Shown here one piece after another: positions 1 to 10,056 of a stretch of 64,000 nt of DNA. The stretch's first letter is position 1, and every line of letters starts with the position of its first letter. Location: positions 1 to 64,000 of the forward strand of contig NZ_CALBRW010000016.1 of NCBI RefSeq assembly GCF_937927635.1, written 5' to 3'. Under the pieces are notes generated by a model that saw only the letters and a list, made by a program, of their open reading frames with translations, made no database searches and was not told the origin of the DNA. The DNA is from an uncultured Microbacterium sp. GTDB taxonomy: Bacteria; Actinomycetota; Actinomycetes; Actinomycetales; Microbacteriaceae. The position numbers were made by a program, and so were the translations under genes.

Positions 1-53
1 AAACCCAGCTTCTCCATCACCCAGACAAGCTCATTCGGCAACATCATCCCCAC
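1..53 (-). CDS. N-terminus of probable type VII secretion polymorphic toxin (partial)
   Basis: Only the first 17 or so codons are in the window. From a GTG at 53 the reading is VGMMLPNELVWVMEKLGF and then runs off the edge. A Shine-Dalgarno GGGAGG lies about 7 bases upstream (61-66), which supports this start. The pattern L-P-x-E-L-x-W-V-x-x-x-L-G at the very N-terminus is, from memory of the family, typical of large actinobacterial toxins exported by type VII (WXG/ESX) systems, where it opens an alpha-helical trafficking domain. The neighbouring gene at 136-1197 also resembles a protein of type VII loci, which fits. The toxin domain would lie outside the window, so the activity cannot be guessed. 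An unrelated helical protein remains possible. Confidence 0.4.
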   Translation of the reverse strand, partial: MGMMLPNELVWVMEKLG

Positions 54-81
54 GGTGCACCTCCCATCCGTATCCGCGGAA

Positions 82-121
82 GAGGTCGTGGCGCCGTTCC
101 CCCGAACGGCGCCACGACCTC
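82..121. terminator. Strong hairpin terminator, 18-bp perfect stem
   Basis: Arms 82-99 and 104-121 are perfect reverse complements with a CCCC loop. It lies just after the stop at 136 of the leftward gene 136-1197 and before the leftward partial gene starting at 53, so it separates two same-strand genes. There is no U-tract, as is common in high-GC actinobacteria. Confidence 0.75.
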
Positions 122-135
122 ATCGACAACTGAGC

Positions 136-1197
136 TCAGGCGCCGCCGGCCAGCTGCGAGTCCGTGTCGCGGATCGCGTCGGCCAGATGCGAGCTCTGCT
201 GAGCACCGGGGATCTCCGCCTTGACATCATCCGCGGAGCCGGCGCAGTCGCGCAGGAACCGCGCGGATCCGCCCCACGCCGCATAGGTGCAGCCGTTCAG
301 GAACACCGGGGCCGCGGGGGTGCCCTCGCCACCGCCGGAGCGGGTCGCCGTGGGCTCGGATCCGTCGAGCGGAACCTGCAGGAGCTCGCCGTCGCCGGAC
401 AGTGCCACGGCGGATGCCGACGCGGATGCCTGCTGCAGCACGACATCCTTCATCGAGCCGAGTCCCTGGTCGCTGATCTCGGTGCGGAAACCACCCGGGG
501 TCGTCACCACGCCGGCAGCGGGATCCAGCACGACGGGAGTGCTGCCCACCGCGGTGATGGAGGCCGGGTCGGAGGCGCCGATCTCACCGACCGACGACGA
601 GCTCGCCTTCAGCGGGTCGCCCTGGGCGTCGACGGTGACGGTGACGACCTCTCCGCGGTCGGTGGACAATGCGAACACCGTGCCATCCTGAGCGACCACG
701 ACATCGGCATGCTTGCCGAGCTCCGCGGTCGGGTCGGCCGCCTTGACGTCGAAACCGGAGATCGAGGAGGTGCCCGTCACCCAGAGGTCACCGGACGCGC
801 GATCGAGGATGGCTGCGGTCCGATCGCCCAGCGCGACCTTCGCACCGGCGGGGATCGTGGTGCTGTCGGTCAGGGCCACCCGCGCCGGGTCCACGGCGGT
901 GAGCGTCTTGCTGCCCTGATCCACCACCAGCACGGCGGTCTCGTCCTGCAGGACGTCGTAGTTCTCGTCGGCTGCGCGCAGGCCACCGTCCAGCACGGTC
1001 GACGAATGGTTGAAGTGCCCCACGAGGAGGCTGGAGCTCTTCGTCAGCCAGACGCCGGAGTCATTGAGATCGACCTTCGTCGTGGACAGCCCGTCATAGG
1101 CGACCGCGAGAGTCGCGACGGTGACCGTGCCGATCACCACGATGGCTGCGGATGCCAGTGTCTTAGGACGTGATCGAACCCACGACAATGCTCGCAT
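136..1197 (-). CDS. Membrane-anchored extracellular protein resembling the N-terminal part of large Fn3-domain proteins; looks truncated
   Basis: 353 residues. A short basic cytoplasmic N-terminus (MRALSWVRSRPK) is followed by one membrane segment at about 13-33, then an all-beta extracellular region rich in V/T/D/G with repeated short strands (DPARVALTDS, VALGDRTAAILD, GDLWVTG), suggesting a beta-propeller. A conserved CTYAAWGGSARFLRDCAG segment near 310-325 has two cysteines. From memory this matches the first ~330 residues of the 1400-2000 residue fibronectin type III proteins of Microbacteriaceae encoded beside MoxR/DUF58/transglutaminase genes. Here the protein stops about 20 residues after the second cysteine and is followed at once by a perfect terminator, so I infer a truncated or short paralogous form. 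ATG start has GGGGGG about 9 bases upstream. Confidence 0.55.
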   Translation of the reverse strand: MRALSWVRSRPKTLASAAIVVIGTVTVATLAVAYDGLSTTKVDLNDSGVWLTKSSSLLVGHFNHSSTVLDGGLRAADENYDVLQDETAVLVVDQGSKTLTAVDPARVALTDSTTIPAGAKVALGDRTAAILDRASGDLWVTGTSSISGFDVKAADPTAELGKHADVVVAQDGTVFALSTDRGEVVTVTVDAQGDPLKASSSSVGEIGASDPASITAVGSTPVVLDPAAGVVTTPGGFRTEISDQGLGSMKDVVLQQASASASAVALSGDGELLQVPLDGSEPTATRSGGGEGTPAAPVFLNGCTYAAWGGSARFLRDCAGSADDVKAEIPGAQQSSHLADAIRDTDSQLAGGA

Positions 1198-1221
1198 AGC
1201 GTCATTCCCCCCGATTGGTGC

Positions 1222-1237
1222 CTCCGGCGCGCCGGAG
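1222..1237. promoter_or_regulatory. 16-bp perfect palindrome upstream of the Fn3-like gene
   Basis: CTCCGGCGCGCCGGAG lies between the start at 1197 and an AT-rich patch (TAAGAT on the minus strand near 1240) that could be a -10 box. It is placed as an operator or leader hairpin would be. No protein can be assigned. Confidence 0.35.
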
Positions 1238-1273
1238 ACATCTTATCGGCTTACTGGAATATCGCCGAGTCGA

Positions 1274-1299
1274 GTGCATGGGCAGAAGTGCCCATGCAC
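1274..1299 (-). terminator. Hairpin terminator of the tag operon
   Basis: An 11-bp perfect stem (1274-1284 with 1289-1299) and a GAAG tetraloop, 11 bases past the tag stop at 1310. Confidence 0.75.
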
Positions 1300-1309
1300 G
1301 ATTCCAGGG

Positions 1310-1891
1310 TCAGGCGCCGCTCGCCCGCCAGCATCCGTCGATGTGATCATCGACCATGCCCGCCGACTGCATGAGGGCGTACATCGTGGTCGGTCCGACG
1401 AAGCGGAAGCCGCGCTTGCGCAGCGCCTTGCTGAGCGCCGTCGACGCATCGGTGACGGCCGGCACGTCGCTCATCTCCCGAGGGCGGGGACGGGCGGATG
1501 CCGCGGGCGCGAACGACCACATCAGCGCATCCAGCTCACCGTCGGCCATGTCCCGCACCAGGGCGGCGTTGGAGATCACGGCGAGGATCTTCGAGTGGTT
1601 CCGGATGATCCCGGCATCCGCCATCAGACGCTCCACGTCGTCGGGGCCGAACTCCGCGACGATCGCGGGTTCGAACCCGGCGAACACTTCGCGGAACCGC
1701 GGGCGCTTGCGCAGGATGGTGATCCAGCTGAGGCCCGCCTGGAAGCCTTCCAGCGACATCTTCTCGAACAGGGGACGGTCGCCGTGCAGCGGCGTGCCCC
1801 ACTGCTCGTCGTGGTAGCGACGGTACTCGTCGTCTTCGCCGGACCAGGCGCAGCGGGCTCGGCCGTCCGCCCCGGTGACGAGGGAGGTCAC
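1310..1891 (-). CDS. tag: DNA-3-methyladenine glycosylase I
   Basis: 193 residues. Removes N3-methyladenine from alkylated DNA (base excision repair). Family hallmarks: RCAW near the N-terminus followed by YRRYHDEQWG, then FEKMSLEGFQAGLSWITILRKR and IIRNHSKILAVISNA, and the C-terminal DDHIDGC. The zinc ligands of the E. coli enzyme (Cys near the start, His of YHD, His and Cys of HxxxC at the end) are all present. Length matches the family (about 190). The GTG start overlaps the stop of the cupin gene as GTGA, so translation is coupled. An upstream extension of the open frame is a shadow of the cupin gene. Confidence 0.95.
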   Translation of the reverse strand: MTSLVTGADGRARCAWSGEDDEYRRYHDEQWGTPLHGDRPLFEKMSLEGFQAGLSWITILRKRPRFREVFAGFEPAIVAEFGPDDVERLMADAGIIRNHSKILAVISNAALVRDMADGELDALMWSFAPAASARPRPREMSDVPAVTDASTALSKALRKRGFRFVGPTTMYALMQSAGMVDDHIDGCWRASGA

Positions 1892-2283
1892 GCGTTCCAG
1901 GGGAAGGCGCGCTCGCGGTCCACGACGCCGTCGTGCCCGACCTCGACGAGCGCCTCGCCGGCGGAGCGGACGCAGAACCAGCGCATCGGCGTGCTGTCGG
2001 GCAGAGCGCGCAGCGCGTGCATGACACCGGGCGCCACGCGCACGACGGTGCCGGCCTCGAGCGGGAGCACCTCGTCGCCCAGCGCGAACTCGCCGCGGCC
2101 GTCGACGATCACGTAGATCTCCTCGAGCTTGGCGTGCGAGTGCCAGTAGGCGGACTCGCCGCCGGGCTCGGTGGTGTTCACCGAGATGCCGGCGAACTGC
2201 GCGCCGATCTCCTTCTCGAGGAACTGCTTGCCCTTCTCGCCGCCCCACGCGTCGAGCGGCCCGATCTGCATCACATTGCTCAT
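1888..2283 (-). CDS. Cupin-domain protein
   Basis: 131 residues, a single small beta-barrel cupin. Motif 1 is WHSHAKLEEIYVIVDGRGEF (H-x-H-x5-E-x6-G) and motif 2 LEAGTVVRVAPGVMHAL (P-G-x-x-H), giving three His and one Glu for a metal. The substrate is unknown; such cupins include isomerases and dioxygenases. It is the first gene of a two-gene unit with tag (GTGA overlap), which hints at a stress or repair role only by position. ATG start at 2283. Confidence 0.85.
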   Translation of the reverse strand: MSNVMQIGPLDAWGGEKGKQFLEKEIGAQFAGISVNTTEPGGESAYWHSHAKLEEIYVIVDGRGEFALGDEVLPLEAGTVVRVAPGVMHALRALPDSTPMRWFCVRSAGEALVEVGHDGVVDRERAFPWNA

Positions 2284-2335
2284 GGCTTCACGGTACCGCG
2301 CGGGCGACTTCCCTCCTGCCGAAACCCCTCAGCAG

Positions 2336-2400
2336 CGCCGAGACCCCTCATGATCGACGCGATTCACGAGGGGTCTCGACGATCAGGAGGGGTCTCGGCG
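2336..2400. repeat. Three-arm intergenic palindrome (GAGACCCCTC family)
   Basis: CGCCGAGACCCCTC (2336-2349) is complementary both to CGAGGGGTCTCG at 2367-2378 and to GAGGGGTCTCGGCG at 2387-2400, so two alternative folds exist; flanking TGATCG/CGATCA also pair. It lies 9 bases past the stop of the acyl-CoA oxidase gene and before the cupin start, so a terminator role is likely. It is one of several such elements in the window with different core sequences. Confidence 0.7.
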
Positions 2401-2408
2401 AAGAAGGC

Positions 2409-4493
2409 TCAGTGCTTCTTGGATGCCTTCTGCGCCTTGGCCGCCGCGGCCTTCTCCGCCCGCCGCAGCTCCTTCTCGGAGAGGGGCGCCTCGCCGGAGG
2501 CCTTCAGCGCCGCGTAGTGCGCGCGGGCTTCGTCCTGACGCTGCTGCTCGATGCCGCTGGCGATCGTGGCGCGCACGTGCTCGGGCTCGTACCCGAAGGC
2601 GCCGACCAGCTCGAGCGCGTGCGGGCGCAGCCGGTGGCACAGCCGGCCGATGTAGCTGGAGACCGCGGCCGCGCGCTGCGTCGAGAGCCGGCCGTTGATC
2701 AGGTGCCACGCCAGGTGCTTCTCGACCAGGCTCAGCCCGAACAGGTCGCGCAGCCAGGTCATGACCTTCTGCGTCTCGGGGTCCTCGATGGCGTTGACGG
2801 CGTCGGTGAACGCCTCCCACTGCAGCAGCTCGCCGTGCGCGCGGGCGGCCTCGATGAGCTCGGCCTGGTTCTGGTTGAACAGCTTCTCGCCGAGCACCTT
2901 GTCCTTGCCCGCCGCCCGCAGGCGGCCGGCGATGTCGGCGACCATCTGCTGCACGCGCTCGGTCAGCAGCTGGTGCTGCTGCTCGGCGCGCAGGCCGTTC
3001 TCCACCGAGCGGGCCGTGGAGCCCAGGTCGGCGACGGCCTGGCCGAGGGCGCGCAGGCCCGCGCCGTGGAACACCTTGCCGGCGGTCTGGCCGACCGCGT
3101 AGGCGGCCAGGGCCGCGGCATCCTTGCCCGTGAACTGCTTCGCATAGTCGGTCAGCAGACGCTTGCCGACCAGCTGCAGCAGCACGTTGTTGTCGCCCTC
3201 GAAGGTGACGTAGATGTCCAGGTCGGCCCGCAGCCCCACCAGGCGGTTCTCGAACATGAAGCCCGCGCCACCGCAGGCCTCCCGAGCCTCCTGCAGCGTG
3301 TCCAGGGCGTGCCAGGTCGACAGCGGCTTGAGGGCGGCGGCCAGGGTCTCCAGGTCTTCGCGATCGGCGGGGGTGTCGGACTCGCCGGAGAAGACGCCGT
3401 CGAACTTCTTCAGGAACTCGTCGTGCGCGAAGATCTGCGCGTAGGTGGTGGCCAGGCGCGGCAGCAGGCGGCGCTGGTGCTTGCCGTAGTCCAGCAGCAC
3501 CGTCTCCTGGCCGTCGGCGCCGTCGAACTGGCGCCGCTGCGTGGCGTAGGTGATGGCGATGTGCAGACCCAGGGCGGATGCCCACGACGCGGCTCCGTCG
3601 AGGGAGACGCGGCCCTGCACGAGAGTGCCCAGCATGGTGAAGAAGCGGCGGCCGGGGCTGTCGATCTCGCTGGAGTAGGTCCCGTCGGCGGCGACGTCGC
3701 CGTAGCGGTTGAGCAGGTTGGTGCGCGGCACGCGCACGTGGTCGAAGCTGAGCCGGCCGTTGTCGATGCCGTTCAGGCCGCCCTTGAGGGCGTCGTCCTC
3801 GCGACCGATGCCGGGCAGGTCGACGCCGTCCTCGTCGCGCAGCGGCACGTAGAAGCAGTGCACCCCGTGATTCACGCCATTCGTGATCAGCTGCGCGAAC
3901 ACGGTCGCGGCGATGCCGTGCTTGGCCGCGTTGCCGAGGTACTCCTTGGTCGCGGCGCGGAACGGCGTGTTGATGACGAACTCCTCCGTCTCGGGGTCAT
4001 ACGTCGCCGTGGTGCCGACGGCCGCGACATCCGAACCGTGCCCGATCTCGGTCATGGCGAAGGCGCCGGGGATGGACAGGTCCATGATTCCTGGCAGCCA
4101 GCGCTTGTGGTGCTCCTCGGTGCCCAGCTGCAGCACGGCGCCGCCGAACAGTCCCCACTGCACGCCGGCCTTGATCTGCAGGCTCGGGTCGGCGGCCATC
4201 AGCTCCTCGAAGCCGGCGATGTTGGCGCCGTTGTCCTCCTCACCGCCGAACGCCAGCGGGAAGGCACGGTGCACGGCTTTGTTCTCCACCAGCAGGTGCA
4301 GCTGGGTGAGCACGCGCTCGCGATGCTCCTTCATGTCCAGCGTGTCGTCGCGCCAGAAAGCCGGGTCCTTGATGAGCTCGCGGGCCTCGCGGCGGGTGTG
4401 CGCCCAGGTGCCCATCAGCAGCTCATTCACGCGCGCGACATCGATTCCACCCTCGGTGGCGGTGGTGGTGGGGCGGACGGCAGCGCCTGACAT
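2409..4493 (-). CDS. Acyl-CoA oxidase / acyl-CoA dehydrogenase-fold flavoprotein
   Basis: 694 residues, the length of Acx-type acyl-CoA oxidases rather than of 380-residue dehydrogenases. An N-terminal helical domain is followed by the flavin-binding middle domain (AMTEIGHGSDVAAVGTTATYD, with residues contacting FAD) and two C-terminal helical domains (WHALDTLQEAREACGGAGF, FEGDNNVLLQLVGKRLL). It would catalyse the first step of beta-oxidation, forming trans-2-enoyl-CoA with oxygen or another acceptor. The ATG at 4493 (MSGAAVRPTT) is chosen because GAGAGG lies 7 bases upstream; the upstream in-frame ATG has no such site. A monocistronic unit between two palindromic terminators. Confidence 0.88.
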   Translation of the reverse strand: MSGAAVRPTTTATEGGIDVARVNELLMGTWAHTRREARELIKDPAFWRDDTLDMKEHRERVLTQLHLLVENKAVHRAFPLAFGGEEDNGANIAGFEELMAADPSLQIKAGVQWGLFGGAVLQLGTEEHHKRWLPGIMDLSIPGAFAMTEIGHGSDVAAVGTTATYDPETEEFVINTPFRAATKEYLGNAAKHGIAATVFAQLITNGVNHGVHCFYVPLRDEDGVDLPGIGREDDALKGGLNGIDNGRLSFDHVRVPRTNLLNRYGDVAADGTYSSEIDSPGRRFFTMLGTLVQGRVSLDGAASWASALGLHIAITYATQRRQFDGADGQETVLLDYGKHQRRLLPRLATTYAQIFAHDEFLKKFDGVFSGESDTPADREDLETLAAALKPLSTWHALDTLQEAREACGGAGFMFENRLVGLRADLDIYVTFEGDNNVLLQLVGKRLLTDYAKQFTGKDAAALAAYAVGQTAGKVFHGAGLRALGQAVADLGSTARSVENGLRAEQQHQLLTERVQQMVADIAGRLRAAGKDKVLGEKLFNQNQAELIEAARAHGELLQWEAFTDAVNAIEDPETQKVMTWLRDLFGLSLVEKHLAWHLINGRLSTQRAAAVSSYIGRLCHRLRPHALELVGAFGYEPEHVRATIASGIEQQRQDEARAHYAALKASGEAPLSEKELRRAEKAAAAKAQKASKKH

Positions 4494-4540
4494 GGCGATT
4501 CCTCTCAGAAGGGAACGGAGATGCCTTGATGGTAGATCTT

Positions 4541-4613
4541 CGACAACGACAGGTGAACTCGGCTGTTCATTCTGCACAACCGAGCGCCGTCCCGGCATCC
4601 GGTGTCGTTGTCG
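4541..4613 (-). terminator. Long stem between metQ and the acyl-CoA oxidase gene
   Basis: CGACAACGACA (4541-4551) pairs perfectly with TGTCGTTGTCG (4603-4613); an inner CTCGG/CCGAG pair (4559-4582) adds a second stem. It follows the metQ stop at 4653 on the minus strand, and probably ends the metNIQ transcript. Confidence 0.55.
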
Positions 4614-4652
4614 TCAGTCCACAGCATCCGCTCCCTCCTGAGAGGGCCGACG

Positions 4653-5474
4653 TCACCAGGCGGGCTGAATGGTGCCGTTGCCCTCGAGCACCTTGCGCAC
4701 CTCATCACTCGTGAACGCCTTCTTCAGCGCCGCGGCGGCGGCGGAGTCGGCATCCTTCTTCTGCACGACCAGGTTCAGCGCGAACCGGTCGTCGAGCTCG
4801 GTGATCAGACCGTCCTTCTGCGGGGTCAGGCCCAGCGCGATGATGTGCGAGGGCCACTGGAACACCAGATCGGACTCCTCGTAGGCAGCGTTCAGCGAGG
4901 CGATCGGCACCTGCAGGAACTGCACGTGCTTCGGGTTCTTCACGATGTCCTTGACCGTGGCCTCGTACGGGTCGACCGCAGGATCCAGCGTGATCACGTC
5001 GTGCGCGGCCAGCAGCTTGAGCGCGCGGCCGGTGTTGGACGGGTCGTCGGGGATGGCGATCTTCGCGTTCTCGGGCAGCTGTGCGATGTCCTTGTACTTC
5101 TTGGAGTAGAACGCGATCACGAAGTTGTACACCGGCTGCACGCCCACCAGGTGCGCGTCATTGCCCTGGTTGAACGTCTCCATGTAGGGGATGTGCTGCG
5201 AGAAGTTCGCGTACACGTCGCCGGAGTTCAGGATGGTGTTGGCCGTGACGTAGTCGCCCACCTTCACGAGCTCCACCTTGTAGTCGCCCTTGATGGCCTT
5301 GCCTGCGGCCTCGACGACGTCGGTCATCGGCGCCTGGACGGCGGCGACCTTGAGCACCTGAGGCGCGGCATCCTGCTTCTGACTCGCGCTCTGGGCTGCA
5401 GGCGCGCAGCCGGTGATGGCCAGGGCCAGGCCGAGGGCGGCCGCCGCCAGCAGTGCGGTGCGGGACTTCTTCAT
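4653..5474 (-). CDS. metQ: Methionine ABC transporter, substrate-binding lipoprotein
   Basis: 273 residues. The signal peptide ends in a lipobox AITGC, so Cys23 is lipidated and the protein is tethered outside the membrane. The mature part is a complete NlpA/MetQ fold: KVAAVQAPMTDVVEAAGK, DYVTANTILNSGDVYANFSQHIPYMETFN and IAIPDDPSNTGRALKLL are family signatures that contact methionine. It is the last gene of metN-metI-metQ on the minus strand, 63 bases after metI. The set imports L-/D-methionine and related amino acids. Confidence 0.93.
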   Translation of the reverse strand: MKKSRTALLAAAALGLALAITGCAPAAQSASQKQDAAPQVLKVAAVQAPMTDVVEAAGKAIKGDYKVELVKVGDYVTANTILNSGDVYANFSQHIPYMETFNQGNDAHLVGVQPVYNFVIAFYSKKYKDIAQLPENAKIAIPDDPSNTGRALKLLAAHDVITLDPAVDPYEATVKDIVKNPKHVQFLQVPIASLNAAYEESDLVFQWPSHIIALGLTPQKDGLITELDDRFALNLVVQKKDADSAAAAALKKAFTSDEVRKVLEGNGTIQPAW

Positions 5475-5537
5475 GGGTTCTCCTTGTGGGTCGGGTTCGG
5501 ATGCCGGATGCCGCAGGCGCCGCGGCTCCGGAAGAGT

Positions 5538-6209
5538 TCAGCGGTGGTCGAGTCGCTTGGACGCGCGGTGACCCGTGCCCTGGATGATGAGCACGCACAC
5601 GATGATGATGACGATCGTGAAGTACATCAGGCTGTCGTTGTAGACCTGGTAGCCGTAGCGCATGGCGAAGTCGCCGATGCCGCCGCCGCCCACCACGCCC
5701 AGCACCGTCGAGTACGACAGCAGGCTGATGGCGGCCGAGGTCAGCGCGTAGACGAGCCCCGAGCGAGCCTCCGGCAGCAGCATCCGGAACACGGCCTGCG
5801 GCACTGTCGCGCCCAGCGCGCGGGCCACCAGCGGGATGCCGGGCGGGATCTCTCGGAGGATCTGCTCGGTCAGGCGGGCGTAGATCGCGACGGCGACGAA
5901 GCACAGCGGGAACGTGGCCGCGGGCGTGCCGAAGCTCGTGCCGATCACCGCGCGCGTGAACGGGATGAAGAACACCACCAGCAGCAGGAACGGGAACGAG
6001 CGCACCACGTTGATGTACAGATTGGCGATCATGTTCAGCGGCCGGTTCTCGGCGATGCCGCCGCGCTCGGTGAGGTAGACGGTCATGCCCAGCGGCAGGC
6101 CGATGAGCACCGCCGCCAGCAGCGACACCAGCATCATGTACCCGGTCTCGGCCATCGAGGTGGCGATGTCGGCGCCGTACTGATCCAGCAGGTCGGTGAG
6201 CCAGCTCAT
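5538..6209 (-). CDS. metI: Methionine ABC transporter permease
   Basis: 223 residues with five or so membrane segments and the cytoplasmic coupling motif ARALGATVPQAVFRMLLPEARSG (EAA loop). MetI family signatures include NVVRSFPFLLLVVFFIPF and YSTVLGVVGGGGIGDFAMRYGYQ. The ATG at 6209 overlaps the metN stop as ATGA, giving translational coupling. Together with two MetN subunits it forms the inner-membrane channel. Longer upstream open frame is a shadow of metN. Confidence 0.93.
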   Translation of the reverse strand: MSWLTDLLDQYGADIATSMAETGYMMLVSLLAAVLIGLPLGMTVYLTERGGIAENRPLNMIANLYINVVRSFPFLLLVVFFIPFTRAVIGTSFGTPAATFPLCFVAVAIYARLTEQILREIPPGIPLVARALGATVPQAVFRMLLPEARSGLVYALTSAAISLLSYSTVLGVVGGGGIGDFAMRYGYQVYNDSLMYFTIVIIIVCVLIIQGTGHRASKRLDHR

Positions 6210-6991
6210 GACATCAGCTCCCGCTTGACCTGCTCGTAGTAGCTGGGCAGGACTCGCTCGCCGGCCGTGCGGGCGATGGGGAAGACCTCGCGCAGGCGGC
6301 CCTTCTCCAGCAGCGCGGCGCGGTCGCAGAGCACCTTCACCACATCGAGGTCGTGCGTGATGACGATGACCGTGGTGCCGAGCTTCTCGCGGGCGTCGGC
6401 CAGTACACGCAGCACGTCGCCGGTGGTGGAGGCGTCCAGAGACGAGGTCGGCTCGTCGCACAGCAGCAGCGGCGGGCGGGTCACCAGGGCGCGGGCCAGC
6501 CCCACGCGCTGGCGCTCGCCTCCGCTGAGCTGCGCGGGGAAGTGGTCGGCTCGATGCTCGAGGCCGACGAAGGACAGCATCCGATCGACCTCGGCCTGCT
6601 GGTCCTTCTTCTTCTCGCCTGCCAGCCGCAACGGCAGCCGGATGTTGTCGCGCACCGTCGCGTTGCTGAGCAGGTGCACGCCCTGGAACACCGTGCCGAT
6701 GCCGCGGCGCAGTGCGCGCAGGCCGCGGCGGTCGAGGGCGGTCACGTCCACGCCGTCGACGGTGACGGTGCCGGTCGTGGGCTGCTCCAGGCCGCTGACC
6801 AGCTGCAGCAGGGTGGATTTGCCGGCGCCGCTCTCGCCGACGATGCCGAAGATCTCGCCGGAGCGGATGCTGAGGCTGACGCCATCGAGCGCGGGCTGCT
6901 CTCCTGCGGCGTAGCGCTTGACGATGTCGCGGAACTCGACGATGGCGTCGCCGGGCGTGCGCGCGGATGCGGCGGACGGTGCGGGTGTCAT
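6206..6991 (-). CDS. metN: Methionine ABC transporter ATPase lacking the regulatory domain
   Basis: 261 residues. Walker A GESGAGKST at 52-60, signature LSGGERQR at 155-162, Walker B LLLCDEPTSSLD near 176, and the H-loop in VITHDLDVV. E. coli MetN is about 343 residues because it carries a C-terminal NIL domain that binds methionine and inhibits transport; that domain is absent here, so trans-inhibition by internal methionine should be missing or provided otherwise. First gene of the operon. I see no SAM riboswitch in the 95 bases upstream. Confidence 0.93.
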   Translation of the reverse strand: MTPAPSAASARTPGDAIVEFRDIVKRYAAGEQPALDGVSLSIRSGEIFGIVGESGAGKSTLLQLVSGLEQPTTGTVTVDGVDVTALDRRGLRALRRGIGTVFQGVHLLSNATVRDNIRLPLRLAGEKKKDQQAEVDRMLSFVGLEHRADHFPAQLSGGERQRVGLARALVTRPPLLLCDEPTSSLDASTTGDVLRVLADAREKLGTTVIVITHDLDVVKVLCDRAALLEKGRLREVFPIARTAGERVLPSYYEQVKRELMS

Positions 6992-7073
6992 CGCGGGATC
7001 CTTCTGGATCTGATCGGTGGGCCGCGCGCAGGCCAGAAGGGCCCGAGCAGCCCTTTCTGTACGTGATCCAAAT

Positions 7074-7079
7074 TATAAT
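7074..7079 (+). promoter_or_regulatory. -10 box TATAAT for a leaderless osmC transcript
   Basis: TATAAT ends 6 bases before the ATG at 7086, so transcription should begin at or next to the start codon. The 8-mer ATTATAAT is symmetrical and lies in a divergent gap, so it could also serve the leftward metN promoter. The -35 region is weak on both strands. Confidence 0.5.
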
Positions 7080-7085
7080 CGAGCT

Positions 7086-7493
7086 ATGAGTGCCAGGTAC
7101 CGGACAGAAGCCAGCAACGGAACCGATGGGCACAGCCGGGTGGTCGACGGACTGGATGTCGAGGTGTCATCGCCACTCAAAGCGGATGCCGATCCCACCG
7201 CCACGAACCCCGAGCAGCTGCTGGCACTGGCCTGGTCGACGTGCCTGAACGGCACCGCCCAGGTGCTGGTGCGCGAGAAGATCCGCACGCGGGTGCGGGT
7301 GGAGGTGGAGCTGCACCCCGAGGTCCCCGGACCGGGCTACGCATTCCACGTCGATGCGTTCCTGTCAGCCGAGGGCATGACGGATGCCGAGACCGCCGAC
7401 CTGCTGGCGCGCTCGCACGCCCGCTGCCCGGTTTCCAAGCTCATCGGCTCCGCCGCGACCGTGCACGTGCACCACGAGGCGTACGCGGCCTGA
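7086..7493 (+). CDS. OsmC/Ohr-family peroxiredoxin
   Basis: 135 residues. Reduces organic hydroperoxides through two conserved cysteines; both are present in STCLNGTAQ (about 55) and ARCPVSKLIG (about 118), with TNPEQLLALAW preceding the first as in the family. Subfamily (Ohr or OsmC-like) is not settled from sequence alone; the spacing and the ARCPVSKL segment fit Ohr-like proteins. The start at 7086 is preceded by a -10 box rather than a ribosome site, so the mRNA is probably leaderless. Divergent from metNIQ and convergent with recQ. Confidence 0.85.
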   Translation: MSARYRTEASNGTDGHSRVVDGLDVEVSSPLKADADPTATNPEQLLALAWSTCLNGTAQVLVREKIRTRVRVEVELHPEVPGPGYAFHVDAFLSAEGMTDAETADLLARSHARCPVSKLIGSAATVHVHHEAYAA

Positions 7494-7510
7494 GGCGTCG
7501 GCCGAGACGC

Positions 7511-9496
<1,986 letters not shown>

Positions 9497-9584
9497 CCCA
9501 CCAGCGTACTGACCGCCTCCGACGTCGGATCGTGCTGTCCACAGCCAGATGCGCGTAGGTTGGTCGGAACCGCAAGGAGGAGCA

Positions 9585-9881
9585 ATGCCCGACATCACCG
9601 TCAGCCGCAACGACGAGGCCTCGCGCTACGAGATCCGCTTCGACGGCACACTCGCCGGCTTCGCCGAGTTCGACCGCCGTCCGGACGAGTTCCGGTTCAT
9701 CCACACCGAGATCGACCACGCCTTCCAGGGCCGCGGACTCGCACAGCAGTTGGCCGCCGCCGCGCTGGCGGATGCCGCGACCTTCGCCGACGTGATCGCC
9801 CCCTACTGCCCGTTCATCGCCGGCTACCTCGAGAAGCACCCGCTGGAGGATGTGGAGGTGCGCGTCCCCCACCAGGGCTGA
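9585..9881 (+). CDS. Small GNAT-like acetyltransferase (Gcn5-related type 2)
   Basis: 98 residues, the size of the short GNAT branch (PF14542, YidJ-like). The core is FRFIHTEIDHAFQGRGLAQQLAAAAL, where QGRGLA is the acetyl-CoA pyrophosphate loop, followed by VIAPYCPFIAGYLEKHP. The substrate is unknown. The start is fixed by a strong AAGGAGG seven bases before ATG 9585, and TAGGTT at 9556-9561 could be its -10 box; this is one of the minority of genes here with a true leader. Divergent from recQ. Confidence 0.85.
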   Translation: MPDITVSRNDEASRYEIRFDGTLAGFAEFDRRPDEFRFIHTEIDHAFQGRGLAQQLAAAALADAATFADVIAPYCPFIAGYLEKHPLEDVEVRVPHQG

Positions 9882-10056
9882 GCGCAGCCGGCAAGTGCCG
9901 GGCGTGACCTACTCAACGCCGCAGCTCCGGTGATCGCGTGACGAATCAGCGCAACCCGCCGCGGCGTGGAACCTGAGTCTCTTGCGGTCGGCGCGTGACG
10001 CCGTTTCATGGCGTGGATCACGGTCCGCGTGCATCGGCATCGCGTAGCCTTGACCG
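9882..10056. other. Intergenic region, 175 bases
   Basis: Holds a short stem (ACGCC/GGCGT around 10000-10016) that may end the upstream gene and TAGCCT at 10045-10050, the likely -10 box for the GTG start at 10057. Nothing else recognised. Confidence 0.4.

Noticed and set aside
6992..7085. SAM or T-box riboswitch upstream of metN
   Set aside because: The gap is only 94 bases, shared with a divergent gene, and shows none of the conserved SAM riboswitch core; only a small AAGGGC/GCCCTT stem is seen.
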